Origin: Talaromyces rugulosus
Taxonomy: Eukaryota; Ascomycota; Eurotiomycetes; Eurotiales; Trichocomaceae
NCBI RefSeq assembly: GCF_013368755.1
Contig: NC_049561.1
Coordinates: 6,696,001-6,760,000 of the forward strand
DNA length: 64,000 nt
Reading direction: 5' to 3'
In this document: positions 34,770 through 47,020 of the stretch, piece after piece
How positions within the stretch are numbered: the first letter of the stretch is position 1
Layout: the number at the start of each line of letters is the position of its first letter
Position numbers and translations under genes: made by a program
The notes under the pieces: generated by a model
What the model was told of the DNA's origin: nothing
Databases searched by the model: none
The model's input: only the letters and a program-made list of their open reading frames with translations

Positions 34770-36379
34770 ATGAAGCGAATCCCACGATATGCTCGCAAAT
34801 TATGCAAATATAATATCTTCCAGCCGTTATACTGTCGTCCACCGTCAAATCCGCTTCTCAAATCGATCCCTGTGAACCACACACCGCGTCGTACTATCGC
34901 CTCATCACCGTCCTCACAATGGACATCTGTTCCTCGAAAATTCCCAGTTTCTGGCTTCGAATTGTTAGACACGAATATAGAAATTGAAGAAGAGACTCTT
35001 CCAACTTACCAGCCTGAGAAATATTATCCTGTTCAGCAGGGAGAAATACTCAACGACCGATATCAAACAATCGCCAAAGTGGGCTATGGAGTGACATCCA
35101 CTGTGTGGTTTGGCCGGGATTTGCTGTGAGTGCTCGAAATTATTGAAATTGTTACTGAGAGTTCAGAGAAAGTAGGGGACTAATGCAATCTCGAACCAGT
35201 TCTTCCAAATATGTCGTTTTGAAAGTGTACGTCGCAGGCCAACACCGACATCGAGAATTGGGCATCTATGAGCACTTCAACTGCATAGAGACAAAGCACC
35301 CTGGTAAAAAATGGATTCGCTTGCTCATCGACCATTTTGTGATAAAAGGCCCGCATAGCTCTCATATCTGCCTTGTTCATGAACCTCTAGGGATAACTGC
35401 AGATTACGTGATGAAGTTCATGCCCAATCGATCAATGGATCTCGAAAGCATGAAACGGTGTCTGAGACAGTTGCTTGTCTCTTTGGATTTCTTGCATTGT
35501 CAGGCCAAAGTAGTTCATACAGGTAAGATCCCTTTTTAAAATAACAGATTGGAATTGAAAATTAATGCTATAAGGAAAGATCTACAATTGAAAAACTTAC
35601 TCCTCCCTGCACCTGACACAGAAACGCTATCCAACTACGAGGAACAACAATTTAACGCGCCTTTGCCTAGGAAAGTACTAAAAAACAGGACGGTCTATAA
35701 ATCCTCAGGATTTCCACCTAGCAATGGGCTTCCTCTATTAACTGATTTTGGAGAAGCTCGATTTGGCGTTGAAAACCATGATGGGGAATATCATGCCAAA
35801 TGCGTACAGAGCTCCGGAGGTTATGATGAAAGGAAAATGAGATTATAAAGTGGATATTTGGAGTGCCGCCATGGTTGTAAGTAGATCTCAGCCTGCTCCT
35901 CATTGACCACCCTTTACTAATGGAGCAAAAAGGCTTGGGACATTGTTAGTCCTCGTACGTTGTTTGATGGCAGAAATGCAGATGGAATCTTTGATGACCG
36001 AGTCCACCTTGCTGAGATGATTGCACTTCTTGGTCCCCCGCCACCGGAATTTCGTGCATGCCACAAGCTGAGCTCTGTCTTTTGGGACGATGATGGTTCG
36101 CTGCCCCTACTAATGTATAGAGTGAATGGCCCGTTGCTAACATTATATCGCCATCTAGGAAATTGGAAAGACCTGGCTCCAATCCCTGAAATCACAGTGG
36201 AAAAATTAGGAGCTGACATTGAAGGCGAGGATAAAGAAGGTTTCTTTCGATGGATCCGATCGGTCTTGCAGTGGAACCCGGAGGATCGGCCAACGGCGGA
36301 GGAAATGGTATACGATGAGTGGTGCATAAGGGGTATTAAAGTGCAACAAAAGGAGCAAAATACACATGCTAAAAGTTAG
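34770..36379 (+). pseudogene. SRPK-like protein kinase, broken by frameshift and nonsense codon
   Basis: Exons can be traced at 34770-35125, 35200-35522, 35580-35876, 35933-36095 and 36159-36379. Kinase features remain: a Gly loop (VGYGVTSTVWFGRD), the ATP Lys in YVVLKVY, the catalytic loop VVHTDLQLKN and LLTDFGEARFG. After HDG the frame shifts: the sequence has one extra A near 35787, and in the other frame the conserved segment MPNAYRAPEVMMKGK reads on until a TGA at 35838-35840, where the family has Trp before DYKVDIWS. The reading frame then continues intact through AWDIVSPRTLF to a normal stop. Two independent lesions in a conserved core argue for a pseudogene, not a single sequencing error. 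Fungal genomes often hold many such SRPK-like copies. Confidence 0.8.
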
Positions 36380-36943
36380 CAGTCTGTATATACACACTTT
36401 TTTTTATTTTAAAGTAACTGTAATTTCATAATACACTCAACTTTTAAATGTTTACGCTCTACAATAGTATGTCCTATTCTTTGAAGGAGAAGACTGATTA
36501 TTTATACGGTATATAATTATGATCCTAAATGGCATACGATAGGCTTAGTTTACCTTCAAATGTTGGTAATAGACCTCCTTAAGGAAAACAAGAAATTACT
36601 AAATTTATTTTGAGAAGCTCCGAGGTAGGTAGGATGATGGTAGTACAGAGACTTTGATAGCCAGGTGGGAAAACCAGATGATCCGATCGCCTAGAAAGCC
36701 ACTTCCTGCCATCATATAAAGTATTTATTACATAGATTCTTGAAGTTGAAATGTCTTTCCGGTACTTGCCCTTGTCATTTTTTTTCTGCTGATGTGTGCA
36801 TGATGACTCTTTGCTACATGTACTGTTGACTCATTTAAAAGTGACTCAGTTTATAATCTACTCCAATGTTTCATACATGCAGTTGTTCTCTCATTTCATT
36901 CAACTTACACAAAGAAACATCCGCTGTCGAACCAAGAATCAAC
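36380..36943. other. intergenic, AT-rich
   Basis: Flank between the kinase pseudogene and the F-box gene. There are T runs near 36391 and 36778-36786. No coding or structural signal was found. Confidence 0.5.
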
Positions 36944-39134
36944 ATGTGTGATTTTGACCACATGTGTGTTGTTTGTGGTTTACTTGTTCATAATTGTCCC
37001 CCCGACGCTCCTCTGTTCTGGCTAAGTCAATATCGCATAAGTGAGCCTCTACTGCGCTTCTATATCTCAACCACTCTGACTTCAAGTCTCAATTAGTTCA
37101 CTGGAGGCACGAAGATTGTGCTGTTTCTGGAGTCGGCGTGTACAGTGGCGACTTCGGACTTGTATACGGTGCTCCTTTAAATTATGGAAGACGGCGGGAA
37201 GCTGACGATGGAGCTAACCCGGGCTATAGATGTATAGAAGGAAAGAATGGGTATGTTTTCCACGAGTCATGCTGGAAGCTTTTGAACGAGGCCTTCAAGC
37301 CAAAGGAAATTTCCACCACTCGACTCTGGGACATTTGCAGGTCGATGCCGCCGTTTGGTGAGCAGCAAATGGAAGAGGCCAGAGCTTCAGGTTCGAACTA
37401 CTATGGTGACTACCGCAATGTTTCGGAGTATTTTCTGTGGACAGATACTCTTGTTGAGAAGGAAGATGATTCCCTTGCGGATCCATACAATGTGCCTTTG
37501 ATCAAAGACCTTCTAGAAGAAGCTCCTAAAACTCCCATTCAAGAGCACCCCTTTTCGGTTATCTCAACCACGTCAGGAGAAAAGGGTGTAATGGACAAAT
37601 TGCCGCAAGAAATTTGCGACACGATGGCAACTCTGATGCCACAATCAGACCTGTTCAACCTTCGCCTTGCGTCTCGATCGTTTGCGCATGTCTTCCGGAA
37701 CCAAAATTTCTGGGCTTCTAGGTTTAAACTTCCAGACGGAGAACGCCACTGGCTTTTTGAATGTCACAACATCAATGAACGAGGTTATAACTGGCAATGG
37801 TTGTATCAGCGTACACGTGGCTGGGTCAGCTCCAGGACGTTTTCCAACAGGAAGAGAGTCTGGAAGGCAGTTAATTTGATCAAAGATATAATGGATATTA
37901 ATTGGAGGGAAAATTTCAGTCATCCCTCCAATCACGCCCCTTGTGATGAAAGTAGGTCTATTTCTGCTGCATGGACAGAATATCACGATAAACTTTCCCA
38001 GCATGAGATGTCGACTAGGTCCCACACATGCTGTTGGCTTTATAGCCATAAAGCCAAGATTCCTGCATCTGTTTGCCAGTTTAAATTCTCCTTTGCAAAG
38101 CTGGGAAAAGACAGCTATATCACTGGAATCGGTTTTACTTCATCTAAAGGAGTTTCCAGTGAAATGGGATACTGGGCAGATAATCAGGTGTTGACTGTGG
38201 AAGTCACAGGCTTCAAGGGCTTCATTGTGGCACTAGATTCATATGGAGTCCGGGCCATACAGGTTAAGCAGGACCAAACACATGTTTCCGAATGGATTGG
38301 CTGTCCAGATGGCTATCCGAAAACTATGAATTTGGTGACGTCTTGGGATATCACAGCATTAGAAGTTCAATACGACGTAAGTGACGCCCCAATTCATTGA
38401 TATGGCTCGTTTTTAAGAATATCATGTTCACGCTTTGTATAGGGATGGAAAATTGTTGGTCTTGTACTCAACACCGACCGACCTACAACTGGTCTGCTTG
38501 CGAAAGAGAGAACCCAGCGAGAAACTAATGTTTGGTACCCTGATATCCCGGAAGAGGATTTATTAATCTCCGACTACAGATGTTACAAGGTAGAACACTT
38601 TTCCTCGGAATATCCTAACCATTGGGTTCTGTTTGGAGGTCGCGGTGGCGTTTACCTTCCAAACCTGACTGAGATTATTGTAAACATACAAGGTACTCAG
38701 ATATCTCTCCAATTCGCTTACAACACGGATCAGATCCCAGTTCACAGTCTGGGACCAATTAGAACGGACATCAATGCTGGATTTAAGACTTATTGTTTTA
38801 AAATTGACGGACCACGGGGAGAGAGAATTACAAATTTGGAAATTTGCATCCCGGGATCTCGCTGTTTCGGCCCACTTCGACTCCTTGCTTTTGGGGTAAG
38901 ACACCGAAGTATTTTGGATGTTTACTTTTCATTTGATCTATACTAAAACGTAGTGCAATCATGAAGATTTCTACAAACAAGGGAAGGTGTCATTATGCCA
39001 CCATCTCCGACTACATGGCACAATCAACTCGCCTTTCGGAGACAATACCGATCAAAGCGGCAGGTACCATTACGGGGTTTTATCTTATTGACTTATCGGT
39101 ATTTTTTTTTTCCAGCTGTGTTCCAAATTTATGA
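36944..39134 (+). CDS. F-box protein of the fungal DUF7600-like type
   Basis: Exons 36944-37040, 37097-38376, 38443-38895, 38954-39063 and 39116-39134 give 652 aa. The N-terminus has a CxxC pair (CVVCGLLVHNC) followed by IHWRHEDCAVSGVGVYSG, as in fungal proteins that pair a short N-terminal domain with an F-box. The F-box is at about residues 185-225 (MDKLPQEICDTMATLMPQSDLFNLRLASRSFAHVF). The remaining 420 residues form a large beta-rich domain (FKLPDGERHWLFECHN, ITGIGFTSS, VLFGGRGGVYLPNL). Such proteins are presumed SCF ubiquitin-ligase receptors with unknown ligands. The last two exons are short and the final one adds only a few residues, so the C-terminus is less certain. Confidence 0.85.
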
Positions 39135-40050
39135 TGTATAAACGCTAAATTTAGTGTCGCTTCAGGGAAACTCTCTTTTGGGGCTAATATCAGAAGTCAT
39201 CGACAAATAGCCGCGGGGGTATCGAGTGACATCAATGAGTGGAGTTCGACCTTATTTGGGCGAATGAAGGGGTCACCTATGGTCTGATTATTGTCATGTT
39301 CATGGTGCCTTTTGATTACTTTTATTAATTGCTAATACACTTTCCTTTTTCTTATGTTAATATTAAGTACACCTAATCGAGCAACTATATACGTGTAAAT
39401 CTCATTACTTTTTCTTTGGATTTAGGACAGTAGGATATGCTTTTTTCCATTACCCAGATTTCGAGCGGTAGAGAACTCTAGTTCGACTAAAACAGAGCCT
39501 CAAAAATAATTGAGAAACCGAAGCCAGTTGAAGGGTTGCAAATGGGAAGTGTTGCTAAATTTCGGCTTTTGGCAAGTTTCAACGAAAGGAAAAGTGCGAG
39601 GGCGCATTGGTCTTAAATAAATAAAAATTTATGTTAATTTAAAAATCATGTATACAGAAGAACCTAGAAATCATTTGTGGAAAATAAATATATCCCTTTT
39701 TAGGATGGTATGCCTACTTGGGCAAGAAGGGTATTAGATCAAGTCAAAGATTGAGAAGGTATGGCAAGTATATTCAATATGACGGTTATTAGTAAAATCA
39801 TGTAAACCACCAAGAACGTTGAACATTAAGAAAAATAAACCCATATTGTTTGTCCTGGCAGGTTAGCCAAGAATTTAGTATGAGTAGAATGATTGTGGTT
39901 TTTAGATAGCTGACCACAACCTATGAATTTAACGAGAGAAAATAATTCCAGTAAAAAACCCCCCACGATTGAGAATTAAATAGGACCCCTGCCAGAAGAG
40001 GAGGAGTGTGACAAGAGCCGTATTTAGTAGATCATAGTCAAAAAGACAGC
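39135..40050. other. intergenic, AT-rich, between convergent genes
   Basis: About 0.9 kb of AT-rich DNA between the F-box gene and the 3' end of the oxalate decarboxylase gene. Open frames here (for example 39929-40050 on the minus strand) have no coding features outside the neighbouring exon. Confidence 0.5.
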
Positions 40051-41829
40051 CTACAAAACCACCGTCTTCTTCTCGGTTGACAGCTTGCTCAAAGTTTCGT
40101 TTGATAGATTCAGCGTATCCTGAATGATTTGCTTCGAAGTTGAGCCAACCCACTGGGCAAGGGAGACATCTTTTTAGGTGAAAGTTAGTTTGTGATCTTC
40201 AACAAAAGGCCAAGTGGTAAACAGCACTCACCAGAAAAGTGATCCGCCTGAAGAACTTCGAGGAAAATAAGATCTTCGCTTCCAGTGTTCTCAATATAAT
40301 GGCTGTTAGACTGTGGAAAGTATCCCACATCACCGCCCATAAAGTCAAAAGTGGTGGCATCACTAGGTGGAGTAAAAACTGTCGCACGCCCTTGACCTTG
40401 GATGAAAAATGTCCACTCATCACTGGTTGGATGCCAGTGAATCTCACGTAGCCCGCCTGGCTTGACAGTGACCAGAGCTGCAGAAAAGTCCTTGGCAATA
40501 GGGAACGACAACGGGTCGATAATTTTGACACTTCCGCCTTCGAGCTCTTCGGCGGGTTGTTCAGAGAAGTGGTAAGAGTAGCTTTCAGCTTTTGGGACGC
40601 TACCTGCAGAACCAGTTACATTTTGCTCCTCGATATCCTTCGGGGCTGGTGTTCCGGGAAAGATGAAGAGATTCGGTTCAGGAAGGTCTTGGAAGGCCGA
40701 GACTGGCACGCCGAGGTCTTTGGACAGAACTTCTTTCTAAAAATAATGGAAAGAAATGGTTAGTGTACAGATTCTAATCGCAGCCTATTTTGATATTGAC
40801 TTACTGGATTGTGGGCAAATATTTCCGACGCAAGAAACGTGTTATCTTCGGAGAAATCCCCATCATCAAAGACAAGCATGAACTCAACACCGTCGTCCAA
40901 TGCCTGGATGCTATGCGGAATTCCACTAAATAAAGTTAGCACCGAAAATTATCACCTCGAAATATGTATTCATACGCTGGAAAGAACCAAACATCGCCTT
41001 TTCCAACATCGTCAATGAACGTCTGTCCATCCTCATTGACAGCCTACATGTATACGTGGGTTAATTGACAAATAAAGAAACAATATATCCAAGTCAGGTG
41101 AACTTACCTGAATTCGGCACGATCCATTCAAGACAATTGACCACTCGCTAGCCACATGCCAATGCAGTTCTCGATATCCACCAGCTTCAAGTCGCATATC
41201 TACACCGGCCATCAGGGTAGCTGCGGGCATGACATCAATGTTCTCCTGGCGAGACCATCCGGCACCACTCTTTCCTAATCTACGTTCCCCATGTTACTTC
41301 GGATTTGGAAGTTTCTTGGGTAGGTGAACAAACTTGGTGTGGCTCAGTCCTGTCTAAATGTTAGCTTTCTACTATCATAAACCTGACCAAACAACGGCTA
41401 ACTTACCTAGAGGCCATTGTGCGTTGATGGTAGCGCCCGAATCCGTTCCCGGAGGAGCCAATTTATCTGGGTTGATTCTATCGTAGTTCAAATTACCTGG
41501 ACTGTCAATCAGCTAAAGGTACAGAAGATATCAAGAAAAGATAAACACGGACGAGGTCCAGGATCTGTTCCACCTAGAGATCCACGAATTGGCTGTGGGT
41601 TATCAATGGTAGAGAAGTCAAGATATGCCCCAATGTCGGCGTCCTGTGTTTGACTGGGAGCAAGCTGGTATGAAATGCTTTCGGTATTCTCATTGGATAT
41701 GGTGTTGCTTGGTGAGTATCCGATGAGCCCCTCGCCTCCTCGTAGGGGATTAGAAGGAGCTACTGCTGCCGGAGCTGCATTGGCAATGGCTGCCAGGATA
41801 GCCGAAAGGTAGAAAGTCTCTTTAAACAT
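40051..41829 (-). CDS. secreted bicupin oxalate decarboxylase
   Basis: Eight exons (41829-41549, 41501-41407, 41349-41334, 41279-41108, 41043-40976, 40925-40805, 40736-40232, 40169-40051) give 458 aa. A signal peptide is clear ([19 protein letters not shown]). Cupin 1 has HWHVASEW and GIPHSIQAL; cupin 2 has [12 protein letters not shown] and [10 protein letters not shown], so both Mn-binding sites are complete. Between them is FSEDNTFL, matching the flexible lid whose Glu (SENST in B. subtilis OxdC) favours decarboxylase over oxidase activity. The enzyme converts oxalate to formate and CO2, protecting from or regulating secreted oxalate. Exon 3 is only 16 nt. The first donor (GTGTTT) is weak and could be misplaced by a few bases. 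Confidence 0.92.
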
Positions 41830-43920
41830 AATGAGAACAAAGATTCAATATCCTCAAGTACCAGGGAAGGTAGGTTTAGGAAAACTCTTGTACTACAGAC
41901 TCCGAGCATCGAATTCCAAAGCGGAATTCCCCCCTAATTTATACCCTTTGATCTTCCTTGGTTGTCATATTTTCTTTCTGCAACCACACAGGGAAGGCGT
42001 AAATAACGCAGCCCAAAAAGGAATAAACCTCGAACGATCCCCAAAAGAAGGCCGTAATCATGAAATCCCACTTTGCCAACATAGGGATATGCTCATGGCT
42101 GCAACATCGTCGCAAGTGCGGAGTAACCCCTCACGAAACTCAAATAGGAAGTAGCACTAGGCTACCGACACTATCAAAACTAGATATTAATCCAGCATGC
42201 CACTAAATGCCAATATCACTGTTAGCAAATCGACTTATGGAGTCGTGTTCAATTTCTCGGTATCCACGCCGATAGACCACTATTATGACAGGTCCGTGCA
42301 AATTTAGTGAGTGCATTGAGCGGTGACATTGATAGATGGATACAACATATAGCTATAGAGCTAGATGTGATGAAATTCGACCATTGTACATGAATGGTGA
42401 ATATGTACGATTGATTGGCCCAGACCTTTCTTTCTATAATTTCGGTTATGTAGATATCAAGACCATAGTAGCCGAAGATCATTTATTTTTAAACACAAGC
42501 TGTTTTTGATCTAGGTCACGGATATGTAGCGGTCAAGGTATGCAAAGGGACTAGACAAATTGGTTACATGTGCCGGTTGATCCTCCATGCGGTCTAAACA
42601 AACATGGTAATACCTGCGCCCTACTTATTCCCCATTTGAGGAGAACAAAGGCCAAAGGCCCGCCACCCTAAATCTTCGTGCACGGAATACATCCGGCTAA
42701 AACCTACTAGTAGCTACGAATGTACGAACCTAGTTAGCCGATGACGAAAACCCATCATATCCGACACTAGTTCGCGTAGAATAGTTTCTTACTAATACCT
42801 AGGTGATAAATTATTATGATACAAGGTATTAATTATTAAATAGCACCTACCTAATGTGCAATATATATAATCTGACACATAGATATATGGCTTGCATGTG
42901 GCTTTTGTATGTGTAAAATATCAAGGCTATGCGGCATGTGGCAACTATTATCTCATGGGACCCTACATATGTTGGCCTATGACGGCACACTATTAAACTG
43001 GGACCCATGTACAAAGTACGCACCAGTTGAATGTTTCCTCCAGTCATGTTTGATATTCCAGGTGGGAAAAGAAAACTCCCCGCATGAGGAGATCCGGAAC
43101 ATCCAAGACTCGAGGCTGCTCAGAGGAGACGGTGCCTATTAGTTAGTCTGTAATGGGTTAGATTATCCACATAAATTTGGAGTTTCTTTCTTTTCTCTCT
43201 CTTTTTTTTTTTTTTTGCATATTCATGCGTCTAAATGTGGATTGTTATTCTAGAAACTCGTCACATGAACACAATCGGCTGCGAGGTATTTATAGAACAT
43301 GAATTCGCACATAATCACATCATATAGAGTAAAAAATATGTGCCGCGACACCGAACAAACCAATCATATGCGCCATCTTGCCGCGCTCATGTACATGTAG
43401 CATGATCATCGGAGATATGATACCTTGGGTAAGCTAGAGGGAAAAAAACAAACAAACTGTGTTGACTGATCGAGTCACTGGTGAATGGCTGATTCCAAAG
43501 ACTAAAAAACGAGCGTCCTTGATTGGTTGGAATTGGATCCTGAAGACATATAATCCCGAATTTATAGCCAAGTCAAATGATCATACTTGGCTTTGTTGGC
43601 GTTCCAAGACGGGGAAATAACGCGTGGCCAAGCAAGCGAAGCTTTTTCCCCTCAGCGAACGCAAAAGCTTAGCCTAAGCCCCCCCCCTCTTTTCCCCACC
43701 CATATCCATGGCTCGAGTGTCCTTACCCGGATTAGCCTATCTTTTGTTCTATTTTGGGAACAAGCCAATGAGGATCCCATATGCTCTGTCGGGACGTTAC
43801 GGATTTAGTTTCTACCAATAACAGCGTGTACGTGGACATCGCTCATTTATGATTTTCTCTCAAACATAGGTCTATATACAAAAATAGATACTGTCTATCA
43901 CTTTCCCCCGTAGACACTCA
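41830..43920. other. 2.1-kb gap, no supported gene
   Basis: Contains the promoter side of the oxalate decarboxylase gene and, further right, the 3' flank of the broken membrane-protein gene. A T run lies at about 43203-43217 and a C run at about 43680-43687. The open frames are short and have no family features. The sequence is AT-rich between 42150 and 42950. Confidence 0.5.
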
Positions 43921-45405
43921 CTACTCGGCGCATCGCTTGCTAGCGGCGATGGAGTTAGTTTCGACCGCAAGCAGTGGCAAGAGATTCCGATCCTGTGATA
44001 GTTCATTAGCAAAATTGGGAAAGGCAAAAAAGCAATCAATGAAAGAGAGCCTACCCCTGGAGCGACCTCCTGAAAGTCCAAAGTACCCTTGTCATCCATC
44101 CATTGATACCCAAATCGCCCTAGATCCTTTTCGGACAGATTCGCATTGCCGTCTGTCGACCGAACTGTTGCGAGTTGCCATGAGATATAGTCCAACGGAA
44201 TGTCTCGAACTCGAGCATGTGTTGGATCCCTCCAATAACGGAGTAGTGAGTACAAGTCCATCGCGATCAAGCATACAAGGACAAGCACCAGGGAGGCAAG
44301 TAAGACGAATATTTTAATTCCAATCTTGCTCATGTCCACGAGGCAGCTGAAGGTCTCGCCGGATGGTTGCGTAAGCGTCGCACTATTACCACTTCCTTCG
44401 ATCATCGTCATGCCGTTTAGGACCCATTGCAGTTTACCTCCAAAGCCAGATCGGTCAGTATCTAACATAATCCCATATACCATGTATTTCCAGTTTTCAA
44501 GAGTGAATCCCGATAGCATTAGCGGCGGAACCCAGCTTGGCCGAGAAGGTAACCATGTTGCATTGAAACATTGATGCTGTTGCGAGCTGTTTGATCCCAC
44601 GTTTGGGAGCAATGACCCCACTCAGATTCCATGTCTCCTGTTCTTCTACCGTCGTGGCTGGACCAAAATCCGATGCTGACCAGACGAGAAATCCGCTTAT
44701 TCCATCGTTGTTATTATATACTCCTCCATCTCTAACCCAGCCCGGATGCAGGGAGGTATTATTCCCTATCCAACTGTCGATGGTATCCATACAGTCCCAA
44801 CTCTCTGACGGGATTACCTTGTCTGTCCCCTGAATGCAATTCCAGTATCCAAGCAAATCTGAGCTTTGAGGCGAGAATCGAGAGCTGTTGTGATTTATTT
44901 TATCGTATATTCCGCTCACTCCGCCATTTATTTGAACCGCCAGATAAGCCTCGTATACGAGGCGCGCTGCCGGCCAATCTGGTGCTAGAATCAGAGGCCA
45001 ACCAGTGTTGTTTGTGGCCACAACACCGTATTCGAAAGGACAATAGCCAAGAGTCGACTCGCGCGTGATGAAGGAATTTGTGAAGTATTGATGCGCAAGA
45101 CTGAATACGCCTGTCCAGATCATGAGAGCACTAACGATTCCAGGAAGTTTTCGTACTCGCCAGATATAACTCGCTACAGTGCCCAAGGTGAGTCAGGACA
45201 CAAGATCCCTGACCGGGACCGTCTTGCTTTTTCCATTCTTTTTTTGAAGTAGGATACGCTGGGCTGACCGTTTCAGATACAGCGAGCCAGTTATTGTTAT
45301 CAGGAAGTTCAGAGAGACAGAGACAGTTGTGAAGACATTTCGCAACGTGACGGTGTCGACTGTGCTGCACACAGCGTGTGAATCGGAACATACCCAGGAA
45401 TACAT
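43921..45405 (-). pseudogene. fungal multi-pass membrane protein, probable frameshift
   Basis: Two overlapping minus-strand frames belong to one protein. The upstream frame (to about 44,566) encodes ASYIWRVRKLPGIVSAL, a membrane helix, and a large outside domain with many N-glycosylation sequons and Trp/Cys pairs, ending near ASMFQCN. The downstream frame takes over about 44,550 with WLPSRPSWVPPLMLSGF, then a second helix (KIFVLLASLVLVLVCLIAMDLYSLL), and finishes through a GTAGGC intron (44054-43992) at a TAG at 43921. No intron of sensible length joins the two frames, so one base appears gained or lost. Upstream exons (45405-45190, with a helix TVSVSLNFLITITGSLYL) also do not splice cleanly. 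A sequencing error or an unseen intron remains possible. The family has no known function. Confidence 0.55.
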
Positions 45406-46125
45406 TTCAAGTTACTCCGTGATGATTCTGATAAAAATGGCTCAGCAGAAGTATTCTTACCACTGGTGTAAGCTTCATGGTGCTGGATGACAAGTACTAT
45501 TTAGTAGAGTAGCCTCGTTGTAAAATGCTACCCGTGAGGCTCTTGAAAAATAGACCCTGCATTATCACACTCATAAAAAGGCGATTCAGTACTAGTTAGG
45601 AAGCGTTATCATGCGCCAAGCCGTAGCAAGTGGCAGGGATTGTTTCAGCTCCATGGACCAACTCGTTAAATGTCCGTTGATTTGGAAGTACATAGTAACT
45701 AGCGTGCTAGGTGGCTGCGTTAGTCTTATTGCCTCGGTTTATTCACGTTTTCCTGTATAATTCAAGGAAAAACTCGACAGACTAAGTTCCGGATTCCCGA
45801 GTACAAAACGACAAATTCAAGCTGCGCTAGGATTTTAGTGAGTTCTAGCCCTAAAGTCAACCCGTAATTAAGAGACGCCTTGACAGTAGCAAAGGCTTTA
45901 TGGATGTACAATCCAACCATGGTCCTTAGAGCCTCAATTAAGTATACGCTTGTTTCCCATTAGATTGAAAGTGGAAAGCGATTCGAGCCGCTCCGCAATT
46001 TTAGAACCGAGAAAATTGGCGCCAACCGAAGTGTGGAAATGACTCATATGAGTCAGTCATATGATAGCCTTTTGGCGTGGTATGTTTAGCTTTGTTTAAC
46101 CTAAAAATCCAATCAATTACAACTA

Positions 46126-46613
46126 TGTTGAACTGGGTGGAGATCTGAGCCCTAGAAATAGAATGGAGCATGTTAGGGAGCGGGCCGGAAGTAGTGCCCG
46201 AGGATGTAACCGAATACTACAGTAAACCCTGTTTATAAGCACTCGAATAAAACAAGCGCTCAAGGTGCTTATAACAGGGTAATGCTTATAAAAAAGCCAA
46301 ATAAAGCAATATTATTGGTTAACCTGGATATAAGCACATTTGTATGTAAGTAAAAATTCTCTCAAAGTGCTTGTAACTGATTGTAAGCACTAAATAGAGC
46401 TATTTTATTGGATGTTTAGTCCCACTTAGTAACGGTGTTTATAAGGGAGGGTGCTTTTAGCCAGGGTTTACTGTAGTAGTATTGTTGGTAGTAGTACCAC
46501 ATGCTGCTTTGCTTGTATGACCAACAAGGAGGTTCTTGGTGGGGATTCTGGTATTGTGGTTATATTTTTAGCAACAGGATCTATCTACGGAGTGGGGCGC
46601 GTTCAGCCCAACA
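46126..46613. mobile_element. candidate solo LTR (TGTTG...CAACA) carrying a nested MITE
   Basis: The segment starts TGTTGAACTGGG and ends CAGCCCAACA, perfect 5-base inverted termini as in copia-type LTRs. Without the inserted MITE (46218-46475) it would be about 230 bp. Its left end shares GA(G/A)(A/G)TCTGAGCCCTA with the LTR-like unit at 23246. The flanking 5-mers (AACTA and AATAC) are not identical, so the boundaries need checking against other copies. No gag or pol coding sequence lies nearby. Confidence 0.5.
46218..46475. mobile_element. MITE with CAGTAAACCCTG terminal inverted repeats, pogo/Tc1-like
   Basis: Left end: TACAGTAAACCCTG at 46218; right end: CAGGGTTTACTGTA ending at 46475, the exact reverse complement. 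The CAGT...ACTG tips next to TA dinucleotides fit a TA target duplication, as made by pogo/Tc1-mariner transposases. The inside holds several copies of TATAAGCAC or its reverse complement, spread in both directions (46233, 46272, 46331 and others), so the element can fold. It has no coding capacity and would depend on a transposase elsewhere. Confidence 0.75.
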
Positions 46614-47020
46614 AATACAATAATATCTATTTGTAGAATTTCAAAAAATAAATCTATGGTGCATATCACGTAATATCTCTAATGAAAGTCCTTTCATTTT
46701 AAGGGCCTCTACAGGGTAAGATATTCCTTAATCCTACGCATTGCTGTGGTAGTTTAATTTTTGGTTTGTGGACCCCGATATCTTTGTTGATACATGTACG
46801 TTGTTTAATGTTGCTTAACACCTGTTTTGGTGTTGGCGACACTGGTATATCCTTATATGGAAGTATATCTATTTTAGATCATTTCATGAGAGCAAATATT
46901 ACATGTAAGCTCGCGGATTAACAACTTTCTATCTCATCTTGAAATCCCTCACTTGTGGGGGTTTTTCACTTGTGATATGCATTTCTGGTGTTGTTGAAAT
47001 GCCTTGAAGCTCCAGAATCA
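46614..47020. other. intergenic between repeats and epimerase gene
   Basis: AT-rich 3' flank of the epimerase gene. No coding signal was found. Confidence 0.5.

Noticed and set aside
46121..46618. Target-site duplication for the LTR-like unit
   Set aside because: The 5-mers at the two ends (AACTA, AATAC) do not match, so no duplication is claimed.
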